Below are positions 12,438 through 25,364 of a stretch of 64,000 bases of DNA, piece after piece. The stretch is from Nocardioides sp. LHD-245 (GTDB lineage Bacteria > Actinomycetota > Actinomycetes > Propionibacteriales > Nocardioidaceae). Location of the stretch: the NCBI RefSeq assembly GCF_030929495.1, contig NZ_JAVFWN010000002.1, positions 62,001 through 126,000 of the forward strand. Reading direction: 5' to 3'. How positions within the stretch are numbered: the first letter of the stretch is position 1; every line of letters starts with the position of its first letter. A program made the translations under genes and the position numbers. The notes below the pieces were generated by a model. That model was given only the letters and a program-made list of their open reading frames with translations. It was not told the origin of the DNA and did no database searches.

Positions 12438-12475
12438 CAGGGGGTCTCCTGGTCGGGGTGGGCGGTCGGCCGGGC

Positions 12476-12703
12476 TCAGGCGTCCCGGGACGCCCGCAGC
12501 GCCTTCCAGCCGAGTGCGCCGAGCAGGCCGGCGATCACGAAGTTCACGACGATGAGCACGGTGTGGGCGACCCAGTAGCCCGTCGCCCGGTCCTCGCCCG
12601 CGTCGTAGGCCTGGTAGAGGTTCTTGGCGAAGTTGCCGAAGGAGAAGACGTTCCAGGCGGCGACCGCGAGGAGCAGGAGGGCGTGCTTGCGCTCGAACTT
12701 CAC
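12476..12703 (-). CDS. small SCO4848-like membrane protein
   Basis: 75 residues with two membrane helices: KHALLLLAVAAWNVFSFGNFAKNL and YWVAHTVLIVVNFVIAGLLGALGW. The sequence resembles the conserved actinobacterial SCO4848 family of unknown function, which lies near YihY and sdh in Streptomyces, as here. GTG at 12703 overlaps the yihY stop (GTGA), with GGGAG about 10 bases upstream. Probably co-translated with yihY. Confidence 0.8.
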   Translation of the reverse strand: MKFERKHALLLLAVAAWNVFSFGNFAKNLYQAYDAGEDRATGYWVAHTVLIVVNFVIAGLLGALGWKALRASRDA

Positions 12704-13785
12704 CTCGACAGTCTCCCAGACCCCTCCACACGGGACCGCCGCGGCCGCCGGCGCAGGCCCGCCGCTGTGAGCAGCGCCCCAGCCAGGCCTCCGGCGGCGA
12801 AGGTGGCGAGGCCCGGCAGCCGGGGCGCAGGTGCCGGATCGGCGGCCCGTTCGGGCTGCGGCGCTGCTGCGGCGGCGATCGCCGCGGCCGCCGGGACCGG
12901 GGTGGGCGGCTGCTCGGCCGCCGGGCTGGTACGGGCCCACGCGGCGGCGTACAGGATGACCCGGGAGAAGTAGTTGATCCAGACCAGCAGGATCAACGCG
13001 ATGCCGAAGGCCTGGAACGCGGGTTGACCGCGGGTGCCGGACAACAGCAGCCCGGAGAGCTGCTTGAGCACCTCGAAGCCGACCGCGCCGAGCCAGGCGC
13101 CCGACCAGAGCGCGCGGTCCGGCAGGGGCGGCCGGGCGAGCAGGCGGAACATCAGGAAGAACAGGAGGGCCGAGGCCGCCAGGCCCAGCCCGACCGCGAT
13201 GACCGCCACCAGCCAGCCGAGCTCGGCGCCTACGTCGAGCAGGTCGAGTACGGCGCGCGAGGTGCGGGTGAGCACGCCGGATGCGACGACGCTGAGCAGC
13301 AGCACCACCCCGAGGACGGCGAGGGTGAGCAGATCGCGGAGCTTGCCGACCACGAAGTTGGGGCGCAGCCGCTCGGGCAGCTCGAACAGCACCGCCAGGG
13401 CCGCCTGCAGGGAGGAGAGCCAGCCGAGACCGGCGTAGAGCACGCCGACCAGGCCGATGATCCCGACCGTCCGGGCCGCGTCCTGGACGTCGCCGAGCCG
13501 GACCTGCCCAGTGTCCTCGCCGACGAGTCCCGGGAGCACCGCGTCGATCGCGTCGACCAGCGCGTCCTGGGCGTCGGGGAAGACCTGGGCCACCCAGCCG
13601 ACCACGAAGAAGGCGAGGGCCAGGATCGGGAACACCGACAGGAACCCGAAGTAGGTCACCCCGCCGGCCTGCTGGCTGCCCTGGGCCCCGCTGTAGAGCT
13701 CCTGGGTGCGGACCGCATGGTCCACCGCCGGATATCGCTCACGGAGCCGGGCGAGAGTGGCCTTGGCGCGGTCGACGAGGGTCAT
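12700..13785 (-). CDS. YihY/BrkB-family inner membrane protein
   Basis: 361 residues. The characteristic block QQAGGVTYFGFLSVFPILALAF near residues 40-60, six membrane segments, and the late FGIALILLVWINYFSRVILYAAAW block identify the YihY/BrkB family. The C-terminus adds an alanine/proline-rich stretch and a final helix followed by basic residues. Function in the family is not settled; it has been considered for transport or division-associated roles. It lies between the RNA-ligase-like gene and the SCO4848-like gene, all on one strand. Confidence 0.88.
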   Translation of the reverse strand: MTLVDRAKATLARLRERYPAVDHAVRTQELYSGAQGSQQAGGVTYFGFLSVFPILALAFFVVGWVAQVFPDAQDALVDAIDAVLPGLVGEDTGQVRLGDVQDAARTVGIIGLVGVLYAGLGWLSSLQAALAVLFELPERLRPNFVVGKLRDLLTLAVLGVVLLLSVVASGVLTRTSRAVLDLLDVGAELGWLVAVIAVGLGLAASALLFFLMFRLLARPPLPDRALWSGAWLGAVGFEVLKQLSGLLLSGTRGQPAFQAFGIALILLVWINYFSRVILYAAAWARTSPAAEQPPTPVPAAAAIAAAAAPQPERAADPAPAPRLPGLATFAAGGLAGALLTAAGLRRRPRRSRVEGSGRLSR

Positions 13786-13801
13786 GGGCGCCTTTCGTTC
13801 C

Positions 13802-14307
13802 TCAGGACAGCGGGAAGGTGCGGGTCGAGCGCCACCCCTCCTGCTCGTGGTGGACGTAGAGGTGGAAGTCGATCACGTCGAAGGCGCACTCGAAGCCGGC
13901 CAGGTCGTCGAAGGCACGGTCCAGGGTCGGGTCGTCGAGGTGGTGCGCCACGGTGACATGCGGGTGGTAGGGGAAGCCGAGATCGACGGCGAGCGGCCCC
14001 CGTCGTACGGCGTCGGCGAGCTGCTCGCACTGGGAGATCCCCTCGGCGAGACTGACGAACACCACGGGCGACACGGGCCGGAAGGTACCCGTTCCGCGCA
14101 GATGCACCCGGAAGGGCGCGATCCCGGTCGCCGCGGTGGCGAGGTGCTCCTCGATCTCCGCCAGCGCTCCGGTCACCTCGGTGGGCGGGATGAGCGTGAT
14201 ATGGCTCGGAACCCCTTGGGCGGACGGGTCTCCGATCCGGTGGCGGTAGTCGACCAGCTCCCCGGCCCACGGCTCGGGGAGGGCGATGGCGACGCCGATG
14301 ACCGGCA

Positions 14308-14308
<1 letters not shown>
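13802..14308 (-). CDS. 2'-5' RNA ligase / cyclic phosphodiesterase superfamily protein
   Basis: 168 residues. The two catalytic H-x-T/S-x motifs of the 2H phosphoesterase fold are HITL (in PSHITLIPP) and HVTV (in HPHVTVAHH). Length fits the family. Members hydrolyse or form 2'-5' linkages in RNA or open cyclic phosphates; the natural substrate is unclear in bacteria. The ATG overlaps the trpS stop (TGATG), so it is translated from the same mRNA as tryptophanyl-tRNA synthetase, which would fit a role in tRNA end processing or repair (inference). Confidence 0.87.
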
Positions 14309-16656
<2,348 letters not shown>

Positions 16657-16673
<17 letters not shown>

Positions 16674-17889
16674 CCCGGGACGTCGTACGGCGGTGGGTGA
16701 GCGCCGAGACGACCAGGATCGCCGTACCGACAGCGGCGAGGCCGGCGCCGACGAGCGCGGGGGCGCGGTAGCCGTGGCCGCCGGCGATGACCAGGCCGCC
16801 GAGCCAGGCGCCGAGCGCGTTGGCGATATTGAGGGCGGCGTGGTTCATGGCCGCGCCGAGGGTGACGGCGTTGCCGGCGACGTCCATCAGCCGCAACTGC
16901 AGGTTGACGACGAGCACGGAGCCGGCGGCGGTGACCAGGAAGGCCACGGGCAACAGCAGCCAGCCGTGCGGCGCGGCGGCGTAGTAGACGAGCATCAGCG
17001 CGATGCCGCCGACGCCGGCGAGCAGCAGGCTGCGATAGACCGACCAGGCGGCGAGCTCGCCGGCCGCCCAGGTGCCGACGACCATGCCGAGGCCCAGGGC
17101 GAGCACGAAGAACGGCACGGTCCCGCGCTCGAGCCCGCCGACGACGGTGACCGTCTTGGCGATATAGGAGTAGACCGCGAACATGCCACCGAAGCCCACG
17201 GCGCCGACCGCCATGGTCAGCCAGACCTGGAGGCTGCCGAAGAACTCGCGGGCCTCCTTGCGCCCGCTCGCTCCGGAGTCGCCCGGGATCGACGGGACCA
17301 CCGCGAGCACCATCGCCGCGGTCGCGAGCGCGAGCAGGCCGCCGAGGAGGTACGTCGAGCGCCAGCCGACCTGCTGGCCGAGGAAGGTGGCCAGCGGGAC
17401 GCCGACGACGTTGGCGACCGAGAGCCCGAGCATCACACTCGCGACGGCGCGGCCACGGCGCTCGGGGACGACCAGACTGGCCGCGACCAGGCTCGCGACA
17501 CCGAAATAGGCGCCGTGCGGCAGCCCGTCGAGGAAGCGTGCGACCGTGAGCACCTCATAGGTCGGCGCGACGGCGCTGAGCAGGTTGAACACGGCGTACG
17601 CCGCCATCAGGCCGACGAGCATCCCGCGGCGCGGCAGAGCGGCGCCGAAGAAGGCCAGGATGGGTACGCCGACCACCACGCCGAGCGCGTAGGCCGAGAT
17701 GACGTGGCCGGCGCTCGGCACCGAGACCTCGACGCCGCGGGCGATCTCGGGCAGCACGCCCATCGTCATGAACTCGGTGGTGCCGATGGTGAACCCGCCG
17801 ACCGCGAGCGCCAGGATCGCCAGCGCGGGTCGGTGGTGGGACACCGCCGGGCGCCCCTCGATCGAGGTCGTCGTCGGCGAGGAGGTCAC
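16657..17889 (-). CDS. MFS transporter, DHA1/AraJ-like exporter
   Basis: 410 residues with 12 predicted membrane segments. The opening AILALAVGGFTIGTTEFMTMGVLPEIARG is typical of the AraJ/PbuE-like drug-H+ antiporter group, as is RFLDGLPHGAYFGVASLVA in segment 4. It probably exports small molecules using the proton gradient; substrate unknown. GTG start with TACGAT ending 5 bases upstream and no SD. The 3' end overlaps the convergent membrane-protein gene. Confidence 0.9.
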
Positions 17890-17967
17890 GGGGGATCGTA
17901 ACCGGCGCTCCGGGCGTCCTATTCCGGGACGTCGGATGTTTCGGGCCTCGCGGCCACCTCGCCTTGC

Positions 17968-20900
17968 TCAGCCCGCGAGATGGCTCCAGTCCCTGGCGAG
18001 CTCCGTCCACGGCCCGACGGCCGCGATCTCGCCGTCGACGAGGACGACGACCCGGTCGGCCTGCGCCAGCGCCGCCCGCTTGGAGGTCGCGCCGATCACC
18101 GTGGTGTGCTGCTCGCGGAGCGCGGCCCACAGCTCGATCTCAGTGGCCGCGTCGAGGGCACTCGACACGTCGTCGGCGAGCAACAGCTCGGCGTCGGCGG
18201 CGAGGGCGCGGGCCAGCGCGAGCCGCTGGACCTGGCCCCCGGACAGGCGCACGCCACGGTGGCCGACGACGGCGTCGGGGCCACCGGCGTCGGCGACGTC
18301 CTCGGCCATCCGGGCGGTCTCGACCGGCCGGGTGATCTCGCGGTCGTGGCCGAGCTGGATGTTGTCGGCGAAGGTCCCGGAGAGCACCCGCGGCACCTGG
18401 GCGACGTGGGCGACCTGAGCGGGCCGCAGGAAGGCCTCCGGGTCGACGACGTCCTGGCCGTTCCAGCGCAGCACGCCGCGGTGGTCGATCAGGCCGGCCA
18501 GCGACGACAACAGGCTGGACTTGCCGGAGCCGACCTGGCCGACCAGCAGCACCAGCTCGCCGCGCTCGACCACGAGGTCGATGCCGGCCGCGCCGATCGT
18601 GCCGTCGTCGTGGACCGCGGTGTAGCCGGCGAGCTCGAGGCGCTCGAGCGGGACCCGGGTCACCGCCCGCGGCTCCGGGGACTCGCCCGACACCAGGTCG
18701 ACCCCGGCCGGCATCGCCATCAGGTCGGTGCCGCCGGCGAAGCGCGCCGTGGCATGCTGCCAGGCGCGGGTGCCGGGCGCCTCGGTGACGACCGCGCCCG
18801 CGACCCGGCCGAACCAGTCGAAGCCGTTGACGGCGGTCGCGACCAGCAGCGCGGTGCCGAGCCCCCAGACGTCCCACAGGTAGAGCGCCCAGGCGGCGAC
18901 GACGCCGACCTGCACCATGACGATGGGGACGCCATCGAGGACCGCCTGGACCCGGTGCTCGAACACCGCCGCCTCCACCCGTCCGTCGTCCACCTTGCGG
19001 AGGTGGGCGTGGATCTGCGGGGTGCGGCCGGCGAGCTTGACCGTGCGGGCCGACTCGACGGCCGACACGACCGCGCGACCGAACCTGGCCCGCGCCGCCG
19101 AGGAGCGCGCCGCCGAGCGGCCCGCGATCGGCCGGCCGACCGAGGAGGCCAGGGCGCTGGTCGCCATCACGATCAGCAGGACGCCGCCGGCCAGCCAGGT
19201 GCCGCCGGCGAGCATGGTGATGGCGGCGATGAGCAGTCCGTTGACGAAGTCGACCCAGCGGTCGGCGTACCGGGCGTAGCGGTCGGCGTCCATCGAGCGG
19301 GCCACCACCTCGCCGGGGGGCGTGCGCGGCAGCCGGTGGCCGCGGATCTGGCCGAGCAGTACCGCCATCCGGACCCGGAGCATGACCTCGATCCACCAGC
19401 GGGGGTAGCGGCGGAAGGCGTCGGCCAGCAGGAACGGCGCGACCAGCAGGGTCCCGACGAGGACGGCCATCAGGACCGTGACGGACTCCCCCGCCTCGAG
19501 GTGCTCGACCACGCGGCCCCACAGGAACCCGGTGATGGCGCCGAGCGGCGCGAAGATCGTGCCGCCGAGGAACAGCAGCACCGACCAGGCGCCCCACCAG
19601 GGCCGCACCCAGAAGGCGTTCCAGGTGCCGCGGGCCAGGCTCGAGCCGGCATCGATCGCGGGGCGCTCGGGCGGCGTGCCGCTCCGGCGGCGGCCACCCA
19701 CGGCGGTGCCCGTCGCGGCGGCGTCGACCTCGGAGTCCGCGAACCCGTCGGTGTCGCTGGCGGCGAGCAGCCGGCGGAACGGCCCCTCCACCCGGGCGAG
19801 CTCGTCGCGCGGGCCGTGCTGGATGACCCGGCCGTGGTCGAGCACCGCCACGGCCTCGGCCCGCTCGATGGTGCCGAGCCGGTGGGCGACCAGGATGCCG
19901 GTGCGTCCGCTGATCAGCCGGTCGGCCGCAGCCACGACCCGCGCCTCGGTGACCGGGTCCATCCGCGCGGTGGCCTCGTCGAGGACGACCACCTGCACGT
20001 GGCGGACCAGCAGCCGGGCGAAGGCGACCAGCTGCTCCTCCCCCGCCGACAGGGTGGTGCCGCCGGGCCCGAGCAGGGTGTCGAGACCGTCGGGGAGGCC
20101 GGCGACCCAGTCGGTGAGGCCGAGCTCCTCGACCGCGGCCTCGACCTCCTCGCGCGCGACCGCGGCGAACAGGGTGATGTTGTCGGCGAGGGTGCCGGCG
20201 AGGATCTCGGTGCGCTGGGTCACGACGCCGACCCGGCGGCGCAGCTCGTGGAGGTCCAGGGTGGTGATGTCGGCCCCGCCGAGAAAGATCGTCCCCGGCG
20301 GCGGCTCCTCGGCGCGCGACAGCAGTGACGCCAGCGTCGACTTGCCGGAGCCGGTGCGCCCGACCAGCGCGAGGGTGTGGCCGGACTCGACGTACAGGCT
20401 GACGTCCTCAAGCGCGAAGGAGCCCTCGAGGTAGGAGAAGTCGAGGTGGCGGATGCGCAGGTCGAGCGCACCCGACGGGACGGACGCGCCGCCCTCGGGC
20501 TCCGCCTCGACCGCGAGCAGCTGGCGCAGCCGCAGTACGGCGCCGAGGCCGGCCTGGATGTCGGGCAGCTGGTGGGCCAGGTTGTTGATCTGGCCGACGA
20601 AGATCGTGGTGACCAGGAACAGCGTCACGAGGCGGGCCACCCCGAGGTGGTCGCCGCTGACCAGCGCAACGCCGGAGAGCGCGATCGCGGCCAGCAGGCC
20701 GTGGAGCAGCAGGCCGACCTTGATCGCCAGCCGGGCCTCGATCATCAGCACCCGACGGAACTTCTCGTGGACGTCGGCGGACAGCCGCGTCAGGCGGCGT
20801 ACGGCGAACGGCTGACCCAGGCTCGTGCGCAGGTCGTCGCGACCGGCGACACCCTCCTCCAGCGCGGCGGCATGGTCGGTCCAGGCCGCCTCCTCGATCA

Positions 20901-21477
20901 CCTTGCGGCGGGCGATCTCGACCAGCGCCGGGCGCATCACCCAGACCGTCACGACGCCGACCAGGGGGAAGAGCAGGAAGGCCGGCCACCAGGTGAAGCC
21001 CGCGACCAGCCACATCGGCACCGAGGCGAAGCCGGTGCGCATCGCCATCCAGATCTGCTGGCGCAGCAGCGTCCCGACCTCGTGGGTGTCGTCGTCGACC
21101 CGGTCGAGGACCTCGCCGACGGCCTGCTCGGTGAGGTGGGCCAGCGGCTGCTGGAGCGCGGCGCTGAGCAGGTCGCCCCGCAGCCGGCCCTCGGCCCGGT
21201 CGACCTGCCCGGCCCACACCACGCGGCCGGCGGTGTCGACCACGGCCGCGCCGACCACGAAGGCGGCGAGCCAGGCGACCAGCGCCTGGGTCGGGTGGTC
21301 GGCGATCCGGCCGGCCACGACCGTGCCCAGCGCCTGCCCGAGCGCCGCCAGCGCGACGGCGCCCACGGCGAAGCCCGCGGCCGGGGTCCGCAGGCGGCGC
21401 CAGTCGACGCGTCGCGCCGGGTCGCCGCTGACGGTGGCCCGGTCGGTGGTCACGGTGCGGGTCAGCGTGCTGGTCAT
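17968..21477 (-). CDS. fused ABC exporter (two membrane domains and two ATPase domains in one chain)
   Basis: 1169 residues in the order TMD1-NBD1-TMD2-NBD2, i.e. two half-transporters joined. NBD1 has Walker A GRTGSGKST (about 371), a degenerate signature LSAGEEQ and intact Walker B VVLDEATARMDP with H-loop LVAHRL. NBD2 has Walker A GQVGSGKSS (about 979), a normal LSGGQVQR signature but Walker B LLLADDVSS, where the catalytic glutamate is aspartate, and no clear H-loop histidine. The sites are therefore asymmetric: one composite ATP site should be degenerate. Similar fused transporters occur in actinobacteria, cargo unknown. TACGCT ends 8 bases before the ATG; no SD. Confidence 0.9.
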   Translation of the reverse strand: MTSTLTRTVTTDRATVSGDPARRVDWRRLRTPAAGFAVGAVALAALGQALGTVVAGRIADHPTQALVAWLAAFVVGAAVVDTAGRVVWAGQVDRAEGRLRGDLLSAALQQPLAHLTEQAVGEVLDRVDDDTHEVGTLLRQQIWMAMRTGFASVPMWLVAGFTWWPAFLLFPLVGVVTVWVMRPALVEIARRKVIEEAAWTDHAAALEEGVAGRDDLRTSLGQPFAVRRLTRLSADVHEKFRRVLMIEARLAIKVGLLLHGLLAAIALSGVALVSGDHLGVARLVTLFLVTTIFVGQINNLAHQLPDIQAGLGAVLRLRQLLAVEAEPEGGASVPSGALDLRIRHLDFSYLEGSFALEDVSLYVESGHTLALVGRTGSGKSTLASLLSRAEEPPPGTIFLGGADITTLDLHELRRRVGVVTQRTEILAGTLADNITLFAAVAREEVEAAVEELGLTDWVAGLPDGLDTLLGPGGTTLSAGEEQLVAFARLLVRHVQVVVLDEATARMDPVTEARVVAAADRLISGRTGILVAHRLGTIERAEAVAVLDHGRVIQHGPRDELARVEGPFRRLLAASDTDGFADSEVDAAATGTAVGGRRRSGTPPERPAIDAGSSLARGTWNAFWVRPWWGAWSVLLFLGGTIFAPLGAITGFLWGRVVEHLEAGESVTVLMAVLVGTLLVAPFLLADAFRRYPRWWIEVMLRVRMAVLLGQIRGHRLPRTPPGEVVARSMDADRYARYADRWVDFVNGLLIAAITMLAGGTWLAGGVLLIVMATSALASSVGRPIAGRSAARSSAARARFGRAVVSAVESARTVKLAGRTPQIHAHLRKVDDGRVEAAVFEHRVQAVLDGVPIVMVQVGVVAAWALYLWDVWGLGTALLVATAVNGFDWFGRVAGAVVTEAPGTRAWQHATARFAGGTDLMAMPAGVDLVSGESPEPRAVTRVPLERLELAGYTAVHDDGTIGAAGIDLVVERGELVLLVGQVGSGKSSLLSSLAGLIDHRGVLRWNGQDVVDPEAFLRPAQVAHVAQVPRVLSGTFADNIQLGHDREITRPVETARMAEDVADAGGPDAVVGHRGVRLSGGQVQRLALARALAADAELLLADDVSSALDAATEIELWAALREQHTTVIGATSKRAALAQADRVVVLVDGEIAAVGPWTELARDWSHLAG

Positions 21478-21571
21478 CGTGGCCCAGCGTAGGTTCCGGC
21501 ACCGACACTTCGCCTCTGAATATCTTGCGGTGGACGGGCCACCGGAGGCCGGAACGTCCGGGGAGGAGATG

Positions 21572-22255
21572 TCAGAGGTGCTTGAGCGCCTCGCGTCGGC
21601 TCAGCGGGCTCAGGTCGTGGCTCTCGGCATAGGCGCGCACCCAGTCCGGGTGCACCCGCGCGACCTCGCGCAGCGACCAGCCGATCGCCTTGCGGATGAA
21701 GAAGTCCCGGTCACCCAGGTTGGGCTCGATCAGGGTGCTGAGCAGGTCGCGGTCGACCCGGTCCTTGCGGCCGAGCTGGCTGAGAATCGCGAGCCGGCGC
21801 ACCCACAAGAAGTCGTCGGTCGACCAGCGCAGGACGGTCTGGGCCGTCTCGGCCGGATGGGCGTCGTGCAGGTCGGCGACCCGGCCCGCGGCCGCGTCGA
21901 CGTGGTCCCACCAGGCGCCGGTGCGGGCGATGTGCTCATGGAAGGGCACGAGCGAGAGATCGCCCTTGAGCGGGCGGAGCGCGAGCAGGGTCTCCGCGGC
22001 GTAGCGCTCCTCCCGGTGGGTCGCCTCGTCCCAGAGCTCGCGAGCCGCGGCGACCAGGACGGCCGGCTCGCGGATCCCCCGCTCCCGGACGAGGGCCCGG
22101 GTGAGCCGTCGCACCTCGGGATTGCGGACGCCCAGGAAGGGCATCGCGGACTTCATGTAGGCCCGCTGGCTCGGGGCGATCGCCGGGTCGGCCGCGGTCC
22201 GCAGGGAGCTCCGGACCGCGGCGGCGAGGGCTCCTTCGTCCTGAACGGCGACCAT
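21572..22255 (-). CDS. DNA alkylation repair protein (AlkD-like HEAT-repeat glycosylase)
   Basis: 227 residues of helical HEAT-like repeats. MPFLGVRNPEVRRLTRAL, HREERYAAETLLAL, WWDHVDAAAG, STDDFLWVRRLAILSQL and DRDFFIRKAIGWSLREVARVHPDWV are conserved family blocks; the Trp-Asp of WWDHVD corresponds to the active-site region of AlkD. The protein would excise positively charged alkylated bases. Start ATG at 22255; TACGCT ends 6 bases upstream and no SD is present. The 54-base divergent gap to the vapB-like gene is shared with the inverted repeat at 22272. Confidence 0.88.
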   Translation of the reverse strand: MVAVQDEGALAAAVRSSLRTAADPAIAPSQRAYMKSAMPFLGVRNPEVRRLTRALVRERGIREPAVLVAAARELWDEATHREERYAAETLLALRPLKGDLSLVPFHEHIARTGAWWDHVDAAAGRVADLHDAHPAETAQTVLRWSTDDFLWVRRLAILSQLGRKDRVDRDLLSTLIEPNLGDRDFFIRKAIGWSLREVARVHPDWVRAYAESHDLSPLSRREALKHL

Positions 22256-22271
22256 CGAGCCAGCGTAGTAT

Positions 22272-22287
22272 GTGGTAGAGGTACCAC
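22272..22287. promoter_or_regulatory. inverted repeat GTGGTA-GAGG-TACCAC, probable VapB operator
   Basis: Perfect 6-bp arms with a 4-base spacer, 22 bases upstream of the antitoxin start and 4 bases above the -10 box of the divergent AlkD-like gene. AbrB-type antitoxins usually repress their own promoter through such palindromes, so this is the likely autoregulatory site and could also affect the glycosylase gene. Confidence 0.5.
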
Positions 22288-22309
22288 GTAGCACACCTGA
22301 GGAGCGACC

Positions 22310-22540
22310 ATGCGACTGAACAGCAAGGGCCAGGTCACGATCCCGGCCGAGCTGCGGCACAAGCACGGCCTCGTCGAGGGCGACGAGGTCGACGTGGTCG
22401 AGGACGGCGACAAGCTGCGGATCGTGCGACGCGCCGACGCGCCCACCCGCGGGGACCGGGTGGTCTCCCGGATGCGCGGCGCGGGCACCGTCGCTGGCAG
22501 GACCACCGACGAGCTGATGGCGCTCCTGCGTGACGACTGA
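22310..22540 (+). CDS. vapB: AbrB/MazE-fold antitoxin (VapB)
   Basis: 76 residues. The N-terminal swapped-hairpin DNA-binding fold is recognised from MRLNSKGQVTIPAELR and LVEGDEVDVVEDGDKLRIVR. The C-terminal part, ending TTDELMALLRDD, would wrap the toxin. GAGGAG stands 5 bases before the ATG. The toxin start overlaps the last 11 bases, the usual order of type II toxin-antitoxin pairs. It should neutralise the VapC below and repress the operon. Confidence 0.88.
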   Translation: MRLNSKGQVTIPAELRHKHGLVEGDEVDVVEDGDKLRIVRRADAPTRGDRVVSRMRGAGTVAGRTTDELMALLRDD

Positions 22541-22946
22541 GCGCCTGGTGACGCTGGTCGACTCCAACGTGCTACTCGACCTCGCGACCGAGGACCCGGT
22601 CTGGCTGGAGTGGTCACAGCGCGAGCTCACCCGGGCGCTGGACGACGGGGTGGTCGCGATCAACCCGATCATCTACGCCGAGGTGTCGGTCGGCTTCACG
22701 CGGATCGAGGAGCTCGACTCCTTCGTCCCCGAGACCGACTTCAGGCGGCTGCCGCTCCCCTACGACGCGGGATTCCTCGCCGGCAAGGCCTTCGTCGCCT
22801 ACCGACGTCGCGGCGGCACCCGGTCCGCACCGCTGCCGGACTTCTACATCGGGGCCCATGCCGCGACCACTGGACTGCGCTTGCTGACCCGCGACGCCGC
22901 TCGCTACCGGACCTACTTCCCGACGGTCGAGTTGATCGCGCCCTGA
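22530..22946 (+). CDS. vapC: PIN-domain ribonuclease toxin (VapC)
   Basis: 138 residues. The four acidic positions of the PIN nuclease site are visible: VDSN (Asp11), IIYAEVSVG (Glu), PLPDFYIGAHA (Asp) and LLTRDAARY (Asp). VapC enzymes cut specific RNAs, often tRNA or rRNA loops. The start is GTG at 22530, inside the end of vapB. A strong hairpin terminator follows. Confidence 0.9.
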   Translation: MTTERLVTLVDSNVLLDLATEDPVWLEWSQRELTRALDDGVVAINPIIYAEVSVGFTRIEELDSFVPETDFRRLPLPYDAGFLAGKAFVAYRRRGGTRSAPLPDFYIGAHAATTGLRLLTRDAARYRTYFPTVELIAP

Positions 22947-22968
22947 CCTGCAGACACACGGACGACGA

Positions 22969-23001
22969 ACGGCGGCCCTGGATCGGGTCCAGGGCCGCCG
23001 T
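22969..23001. terminator. 14-bp hairpin between convergent vapC and icd
   Basis: Arms 22969-22982 and 22988-23001 are perfectly complementary (ACGGCGGCCCTGGA and its complement) with a 5-base loop. It lies between two convergent genes and should stop transcription from both sides. Confidence 0.8.
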
Positions 23002-23019
23002 CATCGGTTCAGCTGAGCG

Positions 23020-25218
<2,199 letters not shown>

Positions 25219-25244
25219 TCACTCCTGAGGCCGGTGATGGGATT

Positions 25245-25256
25245 CTTGACGTCAAG
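25245..25256. promoter_or_regulatory. 12-bp perfect palindrome CTTGACGTCAAG between icd and aquaporin
   Basis: The palindrome lies 36 bases upstream of icd in the 155-base divergent gap. It contains TTGACG on both strands, so it could be a -35 element in either direction or an operator. A -10-like TAGGCT stands at about 25312, 53 bases before the aquaporin start. No matching regulator is recognised. Confidence 0.35.
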
Positions 25257-25364
25257 ATACCTGATGGTGGGGCTCGGGTCCCTTTCGGTGGCCACAGTAA
25301 TGACTAGGCTGCCCTGTGTAACCCGGCTGGTTTTCGGGAGTCCTACCGAGGAGAAGGTCAAGCC

